Positions 43,064-51,860 are shown, counted from the stretch's first letter. The stretch: 64,000 bases of DNA from Candidatus Gastranaerophilales bacterium HUM_1 (GCA_002103105.1 DAAY01000007.1:246627-310626); one strand, 5' to 3'. Translations and numbers: made by a program. Notes: a model not told the origin generated them from the sequence alone.

Positions 43064-43165
43064 AGATTACCCTCTTCCTACCTTAATCAGTATAACCATT
43101 TCAGCCACATTTGACATACTCTGTTTGGTTGAAATTTTAGCCTGTTTGTAAACAAATGTTAAAAA

Positions 43166-43186
43166 CGTATATACATTGAATATACG
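43166..43186. promoter_or_regulatory. Inverted repeat in the divergent control region before the LysM gene
   Basis: CGTATAT (43166-43172), 7 bases, ATATACG (43180-43186). A second dyad, TTTGT-AA-ACAAA, lies about 20 bases upstream. These are candidate operators for one or both divergent genes. Confidence 0.4.
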
Positions 43187-43272
43187 CAAGGGCAATTTCA
43201 TATTTACAAAAAACTTTATTAAAGCATAGGGGATATTACAAAATAGAAAAAGAAAATTTGGAGGATTTTAAG

Positions 43273-44568
43273 ATGGTAAAACCTTTATCAGGCGCAATTT
43301 TAGCTGAAAAAATGGCTAATGGAACTTTAACAAAAGAAGAACAAAATGCAATTAATGCACAAAGAAAAAAATCAAAAGAAGCTGCAAGTTTATTTACAAA
43401 GCAAAAAGAAAAGAATTTACAACAAGGTAAAGAATTTGCACGTGGCTATGCAATTGAAGCAGAAAAAGAAAGACGTGTAAAAGCAGGACTTCCTGAATAT
43501 GATATTCAGCAATCAGAACCTTCTAAACCTTTAAGCAAAAGCGAATACAGAAAACAACAAGCTATAAAAAATAGAGAAAAACAACAAGCAAAAGCTGAAA
43601 ACTCAAAGTGGAAAGCCCAAGTACACCAAGAAAGTGCTGCAAACGCAAAAGTTGCAAAAGCAGAACATAATGCAACAACAAATCCAAACGCAAACGAGAA
43701 AAAAGTTCATAAAGAATTGAAAAAAGCCGAACAAATAAGCCAAGGTTCAACGAAGAATGTAAACGAAAAAGAACTACTAAACACTCTTGAAGAAAATAAG
43801 AAAAAAGCAGCAACTCCTGTAAAACCAGCAACTCCAACTGTTGCACCTAGCGGAGCTGGGGCTGTAACTGGCGGGGCAGGTACTGCAACTAAAACTGGAA
43901 CTAAAGTTGCAACTGAAGAAGCAAGTCATGTTGCCCAAACAGCAGCAAAATCAGGCTCTAAATTCACAAAATTCTTGAAAAAGGGCGGTAAAATTGGTGC
44001 AGCACTATTAGTTCTCGGCGGACTATTTTACGGTATTAAAAAACTATTTGGCGGCGGTGACGACGATAAGAAAACACAAGCTAACACTCCAGTACAAGAG
44101 CAAAAAGATACTCCAGCACCAGCTGATAAAACTAAAAAACCTGCAAAGGGTTCCGATGGAGAAACAGCTCCAGCTCCAGTAGGTTCTGACTCTCCAACTC
44201 AACCAGCAAAAGGAGAAGAAAAAGCTGATGATAAGGCTAAACCAGCTGACAAAAAAGATCCAGCAAAAGCAACACCAGCACCAGTTTCTGGAGATGAAAA
44301 AGAAACAAAAGAATCAGACAAAGCTGATAAACCAGACAAAGCCGAAGACAAAAATAGAGCGTTACCAAAGAATTACACAGTTAAAAAAGGTGACAATGTT
44401 TGGAACATCGCTAAACGCAGATTGCAAGAAATGAATGGTAAAAAACCAACTGACAGAGAAATTATGAATTACACAAATGAATTATTGAAACTTAACAAAT
44501 TAGAATACGAACCAGATGGTTACACAGTAATCATTCACAAAGGCGATAATATTGAATACGCCGCTTAA
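43273..44568 (+). CDS. LysM-domain protein with membrane helix and long low-complexity region
   Basis: A 431-residue protein. Residues 1-190 are charged and helical (Lys/Glu/Ala/Gln). One membrane helix lies near 230-252 (I-G-A-A-L-L-V-L-G-G-L-F-Y-G). A long Pro/Ala/Lys/Asp-rich linker (260-370) leads to a C-terminal LysM domain (Y-T-V-K-K-G-D-N-V-W-N-I-A), which binds peptidoglycan. ATG at 43273 was chosen over the TTG at 43258 because GGAGG lies 8-9 bases before it. It looks like a link between membrane and cell wall. Confidence 0.75.
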   Translation: MVKPLSGAILAEKMANGTLTKEEQNAINAQRKKSKEAASLFTKQKEKNLQQGKEFARGYAIEAEKERRVKAGLPEYDIQQSEPSKPLSKSEYRKQQAIKNREKQQAKAENSKWKAQVHQESAANAKVAKAEHNATTNPNANEKKVHKELKKAEQISQGSTKNVNEKELLNTLEENKKKAATPVKPATPTVAPSGAGAVTGGAGTATKTGTKVATEEASHVAQTAAKSGSKFTKFLKKGGKIGAALLVLGGLFYGIKKLFGGGDDDKKTQANTPVQEQKDTPAPADKTKKPAKGSDGETAPAPVGSDSPTQPAKGEEKADDKAKPADKKDPAKATPAPVSGDEKETKESDKADKPDKAEDKNRALPKNYTVKKGDNVWNIAKRRLQEMNGKKPTDREIMNYTNELLKLNKLEYEPDGYTVIIHKGDNIEYAA

Positions 44569-44598
44569 AATCCCCCTTTTATATATAAATTAAATTCA

Positions 44599-44620
44599 TC
44601 CCTCGTCAAATGGCGAGGGA
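44599..44620 (+). terminator. Intrinsic terminator after the LysM gene
   Basis: TCCCTCG (44599-44605) pairs with CGAGGGA (44614-44620) around an 8-base loop, followed by seven T. Confidence 0.85.
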
Positions 44621-44731
44621 TTTTTTTATAGCAACTCGCCTTTACATAACTTTATATTTAAGCGTTTTGTGAAATTTTGAAATTTGAAATGTTTTTATAT
44701 AAAAGTGAAGTCTTAAGAGGAGATTAAAAAA

Positions 44732-44899
44732 ATGCCAGAGATTGATTTTTGCTTATTTGATTTGAGTAAGATTTTAATACTATTCCCAAAAGAAGATAAA
44801 GAATTGCGGGAACGGGTTTTGGAATATGAGAAAAAAGCCCAACAAGATATGGAACAAAATCGTTGGAAACTCTTCAACGAATTTGGCTACAGTTGTTAA
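44732..44899 (+). CDS. Small 55-residue protein of unknown function
   Basis: ATG to TAA encodes 55 residues: M-P-E-I-D-F-C-L-F-D-L-S-K-I-L-I-L-F at the start, then a charged helix (E-D-K-E-L-R-E-R-V-L-E-Y-E-K-K) and an end in F-G-Y-S-C. A strong AGAGGAGA lies 8-10 bases before the ATG, and a hairpin terminator follows 24 bases after the stop, so it is a complete transcription unit. It stands just upstream of the metal-regulator promoter. I do not recognise it. Confidence 0.6.
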   Translation: MPEIDFCLFDLSKILILFPKEDKELRERVLEYEKKAQQDMEQNRWKLFNEFGYSC

Positions 44900-44922
44900 T
44901 ATTTTAGATAACATAAAAACAG

Positions 44923-44955
44923 AATGTCATCTTGAACAAGATTCAAGGTGACATT
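44923..44955 (+). terminator. Terminator of the 55-residue gene
   Basis: A 14-bp stem (44923-44936 with 44942-44955, one G-T pair) with a 5-base loop, followed by TTTGATTATAT. Confidence 0.75.
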
Positions 44956-45002
44956 TTGATTATATATATAATCAAATTTTACAAAATTATAAATAATCTT
45001 AC

Positions 45003-45031
45003 TTGACAAAGTGTTAGGCATGCCTTACAAT
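45003..45031 (+). promoter_or_regulatory. Promoter and DtxR/MntR-type operator of the metal regulator
   Basis: Perfect TTGACA (45003-45008), 17 bases, TACAAT (45026-45031). Between them lies a dyad, GTTAGGCATGCCTTAC (45013-45028), with a perfect AGGCATGCCT core (45016-45025). This is the spacing and kind of site used by DtxR-family repressors. The half-site-like TAGGCATG recurs at the start codon (about 45050-45057), so a second, weaker site is possible. Confidence 0.75.
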
Positions 45032-45054
45032 AAATTTCGAAAGAAAGGCTAGGC

Positions 45055-45489
45055 ATGCAAAAAGAAACTAAAAACTTGTCTTCTGGACTTGAAGACTATT
45101 TAGAAGCAATATACATTGCACACATCAACAATCAACCGCTTAAAGGGGCTGAGTTAGCAAGAAAATTAAACATCTCCAGAGCTTCTGTTTCTGAAGCACT
45201 TGCAAAACTTGTTGCAAAAAATCTAATTAAATACAACAGTTACGAAGCTATTGCAATTACTCAAGCGGGGATTGATGAAGCAAGAAAGGTTTATAACAAA
45301 CATCATACGTTAGAACAATTTTTTCAAATAGTTTTGGGAATACAAAAAACAGAAGCAAGTGAAAATGCCTGCAAAATTGAACATATAGTATCTCAAAATC
45401 TTTTAAACGAAATGCAAGATTTTACCAAATTTTGTCAAAATCACACCGAAATATTAGAACTCTACAAAAAGGAAAAACAAAATCAATGA
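45055..45489 (+). CDS. DtxR/MntR-family metal-dependent transcriptional regulator
   Basis: A 144-residue winged-helix repressor of the short type without a C-terminal FeoA/SH3 domain. HTH: G-A-E-L-A-R-K-L-N-I-S-R-A-S-V-S-E-A-L (about 31-49). By comparison with B. subtilis MntR, ligands appear as Asp14 and Glu17 (L-E-D-Y-L-E), His83, Glu109 and His110, but position 106, where MntR has Glu, is Cys, as in DtxR-type iron sensors. Metal choice is therefore unclear (Mn2+ or Fe2+). A strong operator in its promoter suggests self-repression. The next gene starts within its stop codon (ATGA overlap). Confidence 0.85.
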   Translation: MQKETKNLSSGLEDYLEAIYIAHINNQPLKGAELARKLNISRASVSEALAKLVAKNLIKYNSYEAIAITQAGIDEARKVYNKHHTLEQFFQIVLGIQKTEASENACKIEHIVSQNLLNEMQDFTKFCQNHTEILELYKKEKQNQ

Positions 45490-46490
45490 TAAAAATTTCA
45501 TCAGTCGGAAAATACTTAGACCAACCACTATTAACCGCAAAAATAAATAAACAAGTTCCAACAGTTCTAACCCTCGCAAGTTCTGCGTTTCTTGCAAAAG
45601 AGGTACACGACTCCCCAAAAGAAAGTCGAAAGAAAAAAGGAATTCAACTCGGAATAATCCTCGCTGCAACGACAATTTCTGCAATCAATGCGTCAAAAAT
45701 CGCATCGTTTTTAACTAAAAGACCAATGTCAAAAACCATAAAACAAATATATCTAGAAAATGAAAAAGTAGTTGAAGGGCTATTAGAGAACAATAACCTT
45801 CCTAAAGAAGTTACTAAAATTCTTAACAAATCAAAAAACAAAATTCTTGGAATAAAAGAAGTTGACATTTTGAATAAAAATCTCTCAAGAAAAGATTTGA
45901 ACAGACTTATTCCAGATCCAGAAAATATAACTTCCAAAGATATTTTCAGAGAAATTGGATGGTTATCTATTTTTGGAGCAGTACCTGTTGCAGGAGGAAT
46001 TGCAGGAGGAATTATTGCGGATAAAGCAACCGAAAAACATTGGGAAAACAAAGTTTCTAACAAAATTAAAGAAGGATTATACCAATATCTTGCCAATATC
46101 TTTATGTGCAACATCGGTGCAGGAGCAGCTCTAGGACTTCTAGAAAAATTTAATATTCGCTCAAAATCCGCACGATGTGTCGGAATGGTATCGGGCATAA
46201 TCTTAACTGGTGTCGTTGGAGGAAGTGCAATTGCAAATTATATTAGCAACAAATTCATCAATCCTCTACTTTCAAAACACCCGCAAAAGGAAACTCGAAC
46301 CCCAGAACTTTTAGACCTTGGGCTTCACACAGACGATATTGCGACAGTTTCGTTATTATCTGGGCTTAAGTGGATAGAACCTTCTCTTCCTCTACTCTAC
46401 GCTATTTCAGGTTATAGGGCAGGAATTGGGTATCGGAATAATTCTCCTGATAAAGAAAAACAAAGTCATTTTTTATGCGAAAAGTGTTAG
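45486..46490 (+). CDS. Multi-pass membrane protein coupled to the metal regulator
   Basis: A 334-residue protein with about five to six hydrophobic segments, including L-G-I-I-L-A-A-T-T-I, I-F-G-A-V-P-V-A-G-G-I-A-G-G, and G-M-V-S-G-I-I-L-T-G-V-V-G-G-S. I do not recognise the family; no known metal-transporter motif (NRAMP, ZIP, CDF) is visible. The ATG at 45486 overlaps the regulator stop as ATGA, so translation is coupled and expression should follow metal level. The C-terminus ends in C-E-K-C, a possible metal-binding pair. A strong terminator follows. Confidence 0.6.
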   Translation: MIKISSVGKYLDQPLLTAKINKQVPTVLTLASSAFLAKEVHDSPKESRKKKGIQLGIILAATTISAINASKIASFLTKRPMSKTIKQIYLENEKVVEGLLENNNLPKEVTKILNKSKNKILGIKEVDILNKNLSRKDLNRLIPDPENITSKDIFREIGWLSIFGAVPVAGGIAGGIIADKATEKHWENKVSNKIKEGLYQYLANIFMCNIGAGAALGLLEKFNIRSKSARCVGMVSGIILTGVVGGSAIANYISNKFINPLLSKHPQKETRTPELLDLGLHTDDIATVSLLSGLKWIEPSLPLLYAISGYRAGIGYRNNSPDKEKQSHFLCEKC

Positions 46491-46542
46491 GTTTAACTAA
46501 CACATAACCACACCTTATTTATTACAACCCACAACTGTACAC

Positions 46543-46566
46543 AAAGAGGCAATAAATCGCCTCTTT
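46543..46566. terminator. Terminator of the regulator/membrane protein operon
   Basis: AAAGAGGC (46543-46550) pairs perfectly with GCCTCTTT (46559-46566) around an 8-base loop; T-rich sequence follows on the plus strand. The minus-strand gene at 46592 ends nearby and may share it. Confidence 0.8.
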
Positions 46567-46591
46567 TTCTTTTTTTCATAACTACTTAAAT

Positions 46592-47128
46592 CTAAGCTTC
46601 AACACCTAATTTTGACAAAAATTTTGCATCTTCTGGAGTTGCGTTATGGATTACAACTGGAGCTTTTGCTTTTTTAGTTGCCAAATTTTTAACAGCTTCA
46701 TACATAGCAGTTGCAATATGTTTTACATCTCTGCTTCTTTTATTTTGAGCATAAGCATATTTTGGAGTTGTACCCATTCTATATACACCAACTTCTGATT
46801 CGCCTTTTGCAATTTTATCAGTCGAAATTAAACCCAAAACTCTTCTTGCATCTACAACATCAAAATCAGATGTTTGAGTTGTAACACCATAAACATTAGT
46901 TTTTCCGCCAAGAATATGAGCCTCATCTACAATCCCAGCAGATAAATTCTTACCGCCCCAAAGAGCTTCTACTCCTTCCAAAAAAGAAATATCTCTCTGT
47001 TTTGAAGTATCAAATTTTATAAAACTTACTTGAGTATCTTTCCATCTTTTCCCAGCTTTAACTTTTATCGTTGCAGGGCTAATATATTTTGCACCAAATT
47101 GAACATTATTGGTCTTTTGGATTTGCAT
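46592..47128 (-). CDS. Unknown protein with M-Q-I...V-Q-F-G N-terminus, possibly GNAT-like
   Basis: A 178-residue protein starting MQIQKTNNVQFGAKYISP. The C-terminal third (R-D-V-K-H-I-A-T-A-M-Y-E-A-V-K, then P-E-D-A-K-F-L-S-K-L-G-V) looks like the last helices of a GNAT acyltransferase fold, but the acetyl-CoA loop is not clear, so this is weak. The N-terminal motif is shared with other unknown proteins in the window. AGGAGA lies before the ATG. The gene stands alone. Confidence 0.55.
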   Translation of the reverse strand: MQIQKTNNVQFGAKYISPATIKVKAGKRWKDTQVSFIKFDTSKQRDISFLEGVEALWGGKNLSAGIVDEAHILGGKTNVYGVTTQTSDFDVVDARRVLGLISTDKIAKGESEVGVYRMGTTPKYAYAQNKRSRDVKHIATAMYEAVKNLATKKAKAPVVIHNATPEDAKFLSKLGVEA

Positions 47129-47201
47129 ATCAATTTTCTCCTATCTACTAATGGGAATTTTAAAACTTGAACATAAATATTTTTGCTACTTTTTTTAATC
47201 T

Positions 47202-50200
47202 TTAGATTAAATCCAATTTGCAAAGATGTTTATAAACACAATTCTTACAAACGCCTTGTTTATCCTCTTTTATCGGATTAAACTTTAAAGACTTAATATC
47301 TGAATAAGTATCTTTTATCAAGTTTTCAATATATTCCATATCCGAATCAGTCAAAGTTTTATAAACACTTCTTGCATGGTCTTCAACATAAATAATTCCA
47401 ACTTGAGAAACTTTATTTCCCGTTAACTTTTCATATGCGTATTTATAAAAACATAATTGATTATAATAATTTTTCTTTTCTCCATCTGGCGAAATTTGTT
47501 TTTCGCTCGTTGGTCGTCCTGTTTTGTAATCATATAAAGAATATGTTCCGTCAGAGTTTTTTTCAATTCTATCAATTTTACCTGTAACCAAGTCCTCTAC
47601 GACACTCACGCCATAGAAACTGAATTCTACATTTTCAACTCTTGTCGCTGGAATTTGTAAAAAATATGGATAATAATTCATCAATAACTTTTCGCCAAGT
47701 TTGATAAATTTTTCTTTCTTTGCAAGTTCACTAAAACGAGAATTATCCATGCCAGTATGGAATTCATCTAAGGCAAATTTTATATCTGGATAATCACCTT
47801 TTTCTTTGGCAATTTTTACAGCTCGTTCTAAAATGGAGTGAATTACTGAACCAAAATTTGCATTGTCCCAATCTGCTTCCTCTACATCAATTCCCAAAAC
47901 TTTTAAATAGAAAAATTTTCTTGGGCAAGTTAAGTAATCATTTACCCTTGAAGGAGAAAGAACGATAGATTTTACCCTTTCTCGAATTTCATTTTGAAAA
48001 GCTTTTCGATTATCAAAAACTTCAGTAGAAATGCTTCTAACAAACTCTTTTGTTAAATCATCTGAATCACATTCAAACTGTTGAGAATTAAAATCATAAT
48101 TTGAAAATTCAGACAAATATTTTGTAATTTGTTGAGCTTTATTTTCATTATTATCTGCAAATGATAATGTCAAAGAATGTTTAGCCCTTGTAATTCCAAC
48201 AAAAAGAAGTTTTAAGAGTTCAGAATCTTTTTTAACTTGAGCAAAATCCTTATCATAAACTTCATCTGTAATAAGTTTATACTCTCCAGGCATTCTAAAA
48301 TTTTCCCAACTTGAAGAAATTAAATTAGGGAGATAAACATACTCAAACTCTCGCCCTTTTGAGCCATGATAAGTCATCAATTGAACAGCATTTTGAACAG
48401 AACTATCTTTATCTAGACAAATATCAATTTCATTTTTCAAACAATCATCAAGATAAGTTACAAAATCAGAAAGCCCTCTCGTTTCATCAATTTTTTGATA
48501 ATTTCCAGCCTCCGAAATAAGCTTACGAATTCCTGAAAGATTTTCTATTCTATTCTTTTGGCATTTATAAAAATATTCTAAAATTCCAGTACGATTTACA
48601 ACTTCAATAACAGTATTTCGCAATGTATTTGTTGTCGCATAAGCCTTTAAATCATCAAAAGTTTCTAAAAATTCAGAAATGATTTGTGGATTTTTCCAAT
48701 CCTTCAATGTTCTCATCAAAGAAATAAAATCATTCAAACCCTCATTTTTTAACAACCGTTGTTCCATCAAAATCTTATTGTAATCTTGAATATCAAGTTT
48801 AAAAGGCTCAGATAACATCAATCCGAACAACTTATCAGAAGATAGCACGTGATTATTCATCGCTTTCAAATAAAAATAAACCAAAATAGTTGAACGAATT
48901 GAAAAAATACTTTTCCCTTCATCTATTTGGCACGGAATATTTTTCGCTTTTAAAAGCTCAGAAAAAGTTTGAAGTTCTGCTCGCTTTTTTGCAATAATTG
49001 CAATTTGAGATAAATCTTTTTCATTTTTATCATTTGTCGGACAAGCCTCTGAATCTACAAGATTTTTAATTTCATCTACAATATAATTAAATTCTTGAAT
49101 AGTTTCAGCAAATTGCAATCGATTTATTTTTTTATCTTTTTCAATAATTTTAGGATTCTTAGCTGTTAATTTTTTTGAAATATTATAAGTATTTTTAAAA
49201 TAATCATTATTTTCTAATCGGTTCAAATCCTGCGATACGACAAGATTACTGAAATCCAAAATAGTTTGAGTAGAACGATTATTTTCATTCAAACAAATTA
49301 CTTTTGTTTGAGGATATTTTGTCAAAAAGTTTTCAATATTATCACTTTTTGCACCTTGGAAACCATAAATTATCTGGTCATCATCCCCGACAACAAAAAC
49401 ATTTTTTTCTTCATTTGAATCAACTAAATTAAAAATAATTTTATTCTGCAAATCATTTGTATCTTGATATTCATCTACAAGAAAATAAGTGTATTTATTT
49501 GAAACTTCACCCAAAAACGCTTCATCTTCTTCAAAAGCGTTTAGAACAAAATTAATCATATCAGAAAAGTCAATCAAATTATTATTCAACATTTTTTGAG
49601 AATATAATTCATATAGAGTCCATAATTCTTTTGCTTTTTCAATATTAGTTTTTATCTTTTCAAGTTCAGCATATCGCCCTTTATTTTGGGTTTTCCCAGC
49701 CTGTTCTCTTTCATAAATTTCGCTTTCAACTTCTTTATAACGAGGCATCAAAGACGGGTTAGTATTTATGCAATCTAAATATTCATCCTTTGTAACTCGC
49801 TTAGTTTTCAACTTTTCAACATAAGAAATAAAATTTTTAGTATTAAAATATTTGTCAGCTCGAGCAGGAACAAAATATTCTAAATTAGCTTCATCAATAC
49901 ACTCCTTCATAAGAGAAATTTTTTCTGTATCCGTGATTAATCTTACATCCCCACTCATTTCAAATTGGGAAGGATATTCCTTGATTATATCATTGCAAAA
50001 AGAGTGATAAGTATAAATATCCACACTAGAAGCCTTTACGCCCATTTTCTTTATCAATCGTTGACGCATTTCAGACGCAGCAGCATCAGAAAAAGTCAAA
50101 CAAAGAATAGACGAAGGTTCAACTCCATCTGATAACATTTTTTCTATACGATTAATTACCGTAAAAGTTTTTCCCGTCCCTGGACCAGCCAAAAGCATTA

Positions 50201-50270
50201 CTTGACCTTTTAGAATATCAATTGCTTCTTGCTGTTTTTCATTAGGTTTAATTACAAATTTCTCAGCCAT
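47202..50270 (-). CDS. UvrD-like helicase fused to a RecB-type nuclease with probable Fe-S site
   Basis: A 1022-residue protein. SF1A helicase motifs: Walker A L-L-A-G-P-G-T-G-K-T (about 26-35), L-T-F-S-D-A-A-A-S-E-M, F-L-V-D-E-Y-Q-D-T-N (about 263), V-V-G-D-D-D-Q-I-I-Y-G-F and motif V M-T-Y-H-G-S-K-G-R-E-F. The C-terminal part (about 770-1022) is a PD-(D/E)XK nuclease: S-R-V-N-D-Y-L-T-C-P-R-K, G-K-I-D-R-I and L-Y-D-Y-K-T-G, with a final C-K-N-C-V-Y-K-H-L-C that, with the earlier Cys, can hold a 4Fe-4S cluster as in AddB. It may process double-strand breaks alone or with the partner encoded 24 bases upstream. Confidence 0.88.
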   Translation of the reverse strand: MAEKFVIKPNEKQQEAIDILKGQVMLLAGPGTGKTFTVINRIEKMLSDGVEPSSILCLTFSDAAASEMRQRLIKKMGVKASSVDIYTYHSFCNDIIKEYPSQFEMSGDVRLITDTEKISLMKECIDEANLEYFVPARADKYFNTKNFISYVEKLKTKRVTKDEYLDCINTNPSLMPRYKEVESEIYEREQAGKTQNKGRYAELEKIKTNIEKAKELWTLYELYSQKMLNNNLIDFSDMINFVLNAFEEDEAFLGEVSNKYTYFLVDEYQDTNDLQNKIIFNLVDSNEEKNVFVVGDDDQIIYGFQGAKSDNIENFLTKYPQTKVICLNENNRSTQTILDFSNLVVSQDLNRLENNDYFKNTYNISKKLTAKNPKIIEKDKKINRLQFAETIQEFNYIVDEIKNLVDSEACPTNDKNEKDLSQIAIIAKKRAELQTFSELLKAKNIPCQIDEGKSIFSIRSTILVYFYLKAMNNHVLSSDKLFGLMLSEPFKLDIQDYNKILMEQRLLKNEGLNDFISLMRTLKDWKNPQIISEFLETFDDLKAYATTNTLRNTVIEVVNRTGILEYFYKCQKNRIENLSGIRKLISEAGNYQKIDETRGLSDFVTYLDDCLKNEIDICLDKDSSVQNAVQLMTYHGSKGREFEYVYLPNLISSSWENFRMPGEYKLITDEVYDKDFAQVKKDSELLKLLFVGITRAKHSLTLSFADNNENKAQQITKYLSEFSNYDFNSQQFECDSDDLTKEFVRSISTEVFDNRKAFQNEIRERVKSIVLSPSRVNDYLTCPRKFFYLKVLGIDVEEADWDNANFGSVIHSILERAVKIAKEKGDYPDIKFALDEFHTGMDNSRFSELAKKEKFIKLGEKLLMNYYPYFLQIPATRVENVEFSFYGVSVVEDLVTGKIDRIEKNSDGTYSLYDYKTGRPTSEKQISPDGEKKNYYNQLCFYKYAYEKLTGNKVSQVGIIYVEDHARSVYKTLTDSDMEYIENLIKDTYSDIKSLKFNPIKEDKQGVCKNCVYKHLCKLDLI

Positions 50271-50294
50271 AACATAAATTTAGCATAAAAAATA

Positions 50295-51788
50295 CTAATT
50301 ATGTACAAAGACTTTTCCACCTGAAATACGTTCTAAATCCGCACCAAATTTTTCGTATTGAGCTTTAGAACATTCTACCCTACCTGTAACTTTCTGAAGA
50401 TTTTCTGGGATTTTTGTAATCAAAGAATCAAACAATTTGTTCTTTCCTGTTGATAAAACAAAATTACCATTGATAACTTTTACTGCTGACAACAATTCAT
50501 CTTCATTAAATCCAAACATTGAATAAGGAATAGAAATACCACTATTTTTATTGAGATTATAAGATGGTTTATAAGTACCAATAGTAAGTAAATTATCCGC
50601 AGAATCTTCTTGAACATTTACACCCAAATATTTAAACATAGAAATTGAATCTTTGTCTTTTATAGCCTTTGCAAATGATTTTTTAACCTCTGGCAAAACT
50701 TCATTCAATTTTTCGCTAATCATAATTGATTGTGTTGCTTTTGGATACTCATCAGATAAACCTGATTGGCATTTTAAATTATTAGCTTTTATAAAAGATT
50801 TAATTTCTCCAACCAAATTTAAAGGTACAATATTATTATTTTCAATACCTTGAATTTGATCAATTTTACCCTCATAAGTTGTCATCCCAACAAGAGGATC
50901 CCACATAGACAAACCATTACGTTTTAAATAAATATAAAAATCACCTTCTTCAAGAGCTTCTCTTGCCTTGTCAACACTTGAACGAGTACACCAGTTTCTA
51001 CAACTCAAAGTTTCTAGGTGTTCAATATTTTTATCAAAATTAAATCTGTCATGCTTTTTAGAAGGAATTTTAACCCAAACAGCTCTATCTCCAGATTTTC
51101 CCATTTTCATCAAAAGGTTATCACGGAGTCTATGAGTATAAACTTCTAAAAATGAAGGCTTTGCACAACGTACAGCTCTTGATATAGGCTCAATTTTTTC
51201 AAAATCGTTAACCGTTTCAATCAAGGCTTTTTCATTTAATGGAACAGGAATATGACGGTTATTTTCTTTAATTTCACTTGTCACCGCATCCCAAATTACC
51301 AAACGAAGAGATTTATTTTTCTCTAATTTTGAAGCAAGTTCTTTGTTTTTTACATTTTCAGATGGATTTTCTAAACATCTTTTCCAATTGCCAAAACGTT
51401 CCGCACGAGCTTCATTGATTTTATCTATCGAAAAATCTCTAATATCTTGAGGAATATAGCTTTTCCACTTAATCTTATCAGAAGAACTATACTTATATTC
51501 AGGGAAAGCAATACCTTTTTCAAACACCCCATTCACAGCTTCGCCAATTTTGCTTGCAGATAACATGCTACCATCAACGCCGAATTTTTTGCTACGCCCA
51601 AAAATTTCAGCAGACAAATATTCAAAAACAGTTGAATACATTGATGGCATTGATTTACCAGTAAAACAAACACTATCAGCCCTCATTGGTGCCGTAACAG
51701 AAACTTGAGGAGTTGAATTTTGTTTTTTATTATTATTTAAAATTCCATACTTCGGAATAAAAGAGAGATTTGCAATTTTAGAAATCAT
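50295..51788 (-). CDS. Unknown 497-residue protein preceding the helicase-nuclease
   Basis: Not recognised. It begins MISKIANLSFIPKYG, and about 40 residues on has V-C-F-T-G-K, resembling the N-terminal style of other unknown proteins here. The centre (about 265-330) has N-W-C-T-R-S-S, then A-L-E-E-G-D-F-Y-I-Y-L, then I-D-Q-I-Q-G-I-E-N-N, a pattern I recall from uncharacterised proteins, where it may be an enzyme-like module, but its function is unknown to me. No membrane helix is seen. It lies 24 bases before the helicase-nuclease on the same strand and is probably co-transcribed. The ATG follows AAGGAT at usable spacing. Confidence 0.55.
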   Translation of the reverse strand: MISKIANLSFIPKYGILNNNKKQNSTPQVSVTAPMRADSVCFTGKSMPSMYSTVFEYLSAEIFGRSKKFGVDGSMLSASKIGEAVNGVFEKGIAFPEYKYSSSDKIKWKSYIPQDIRDFSIDKINEARAERFGNWKRCLENPSENVKNKELASKLEKNKSLRLVIWDAVTSEIKENNRHIPVPLNEKALIETVNDFEKIEPISRAVRCAKPSFLEVYTHRLRDNLLMKMGKSGDRAVWVKIPSKKHDRFNFDKNIEHLETLSCRNWCTRSSVDKAREALEEGDFYIYLKRNGLSMWDPLVGMTTYEGKIDQIQGIENNNIVPLNLVGEIKSFIKANNLKCQSGLSDEYPKATQSIMISEKLNEVLPEVKKSFAKAIKDKDSISMFKYLGVNVQEDSADNLLTIGTYKPSYNLNKNSGISIPYSMFGFNEDELLSAVKVINGNFVLSTGKNKLFDSLITKIPENLQKVTGRVECSKAQYEKFGADLERISGGKVFVHN

Positions 51789-51860
51789 TTAAAAATCCTT
51801 ATATTCGTTCTTATTTTTTTTACTATAAAACAAGTAAAGATTTTTTTTGCTATTTACTAA

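Noticed and set aside
45644..46198. Minus-strand frame of 184 residues opposite the membrane protein
   Set aside because: Shadow frame with no ribosome site; the plus-strand gene is coupled to the regulator by ATGA.
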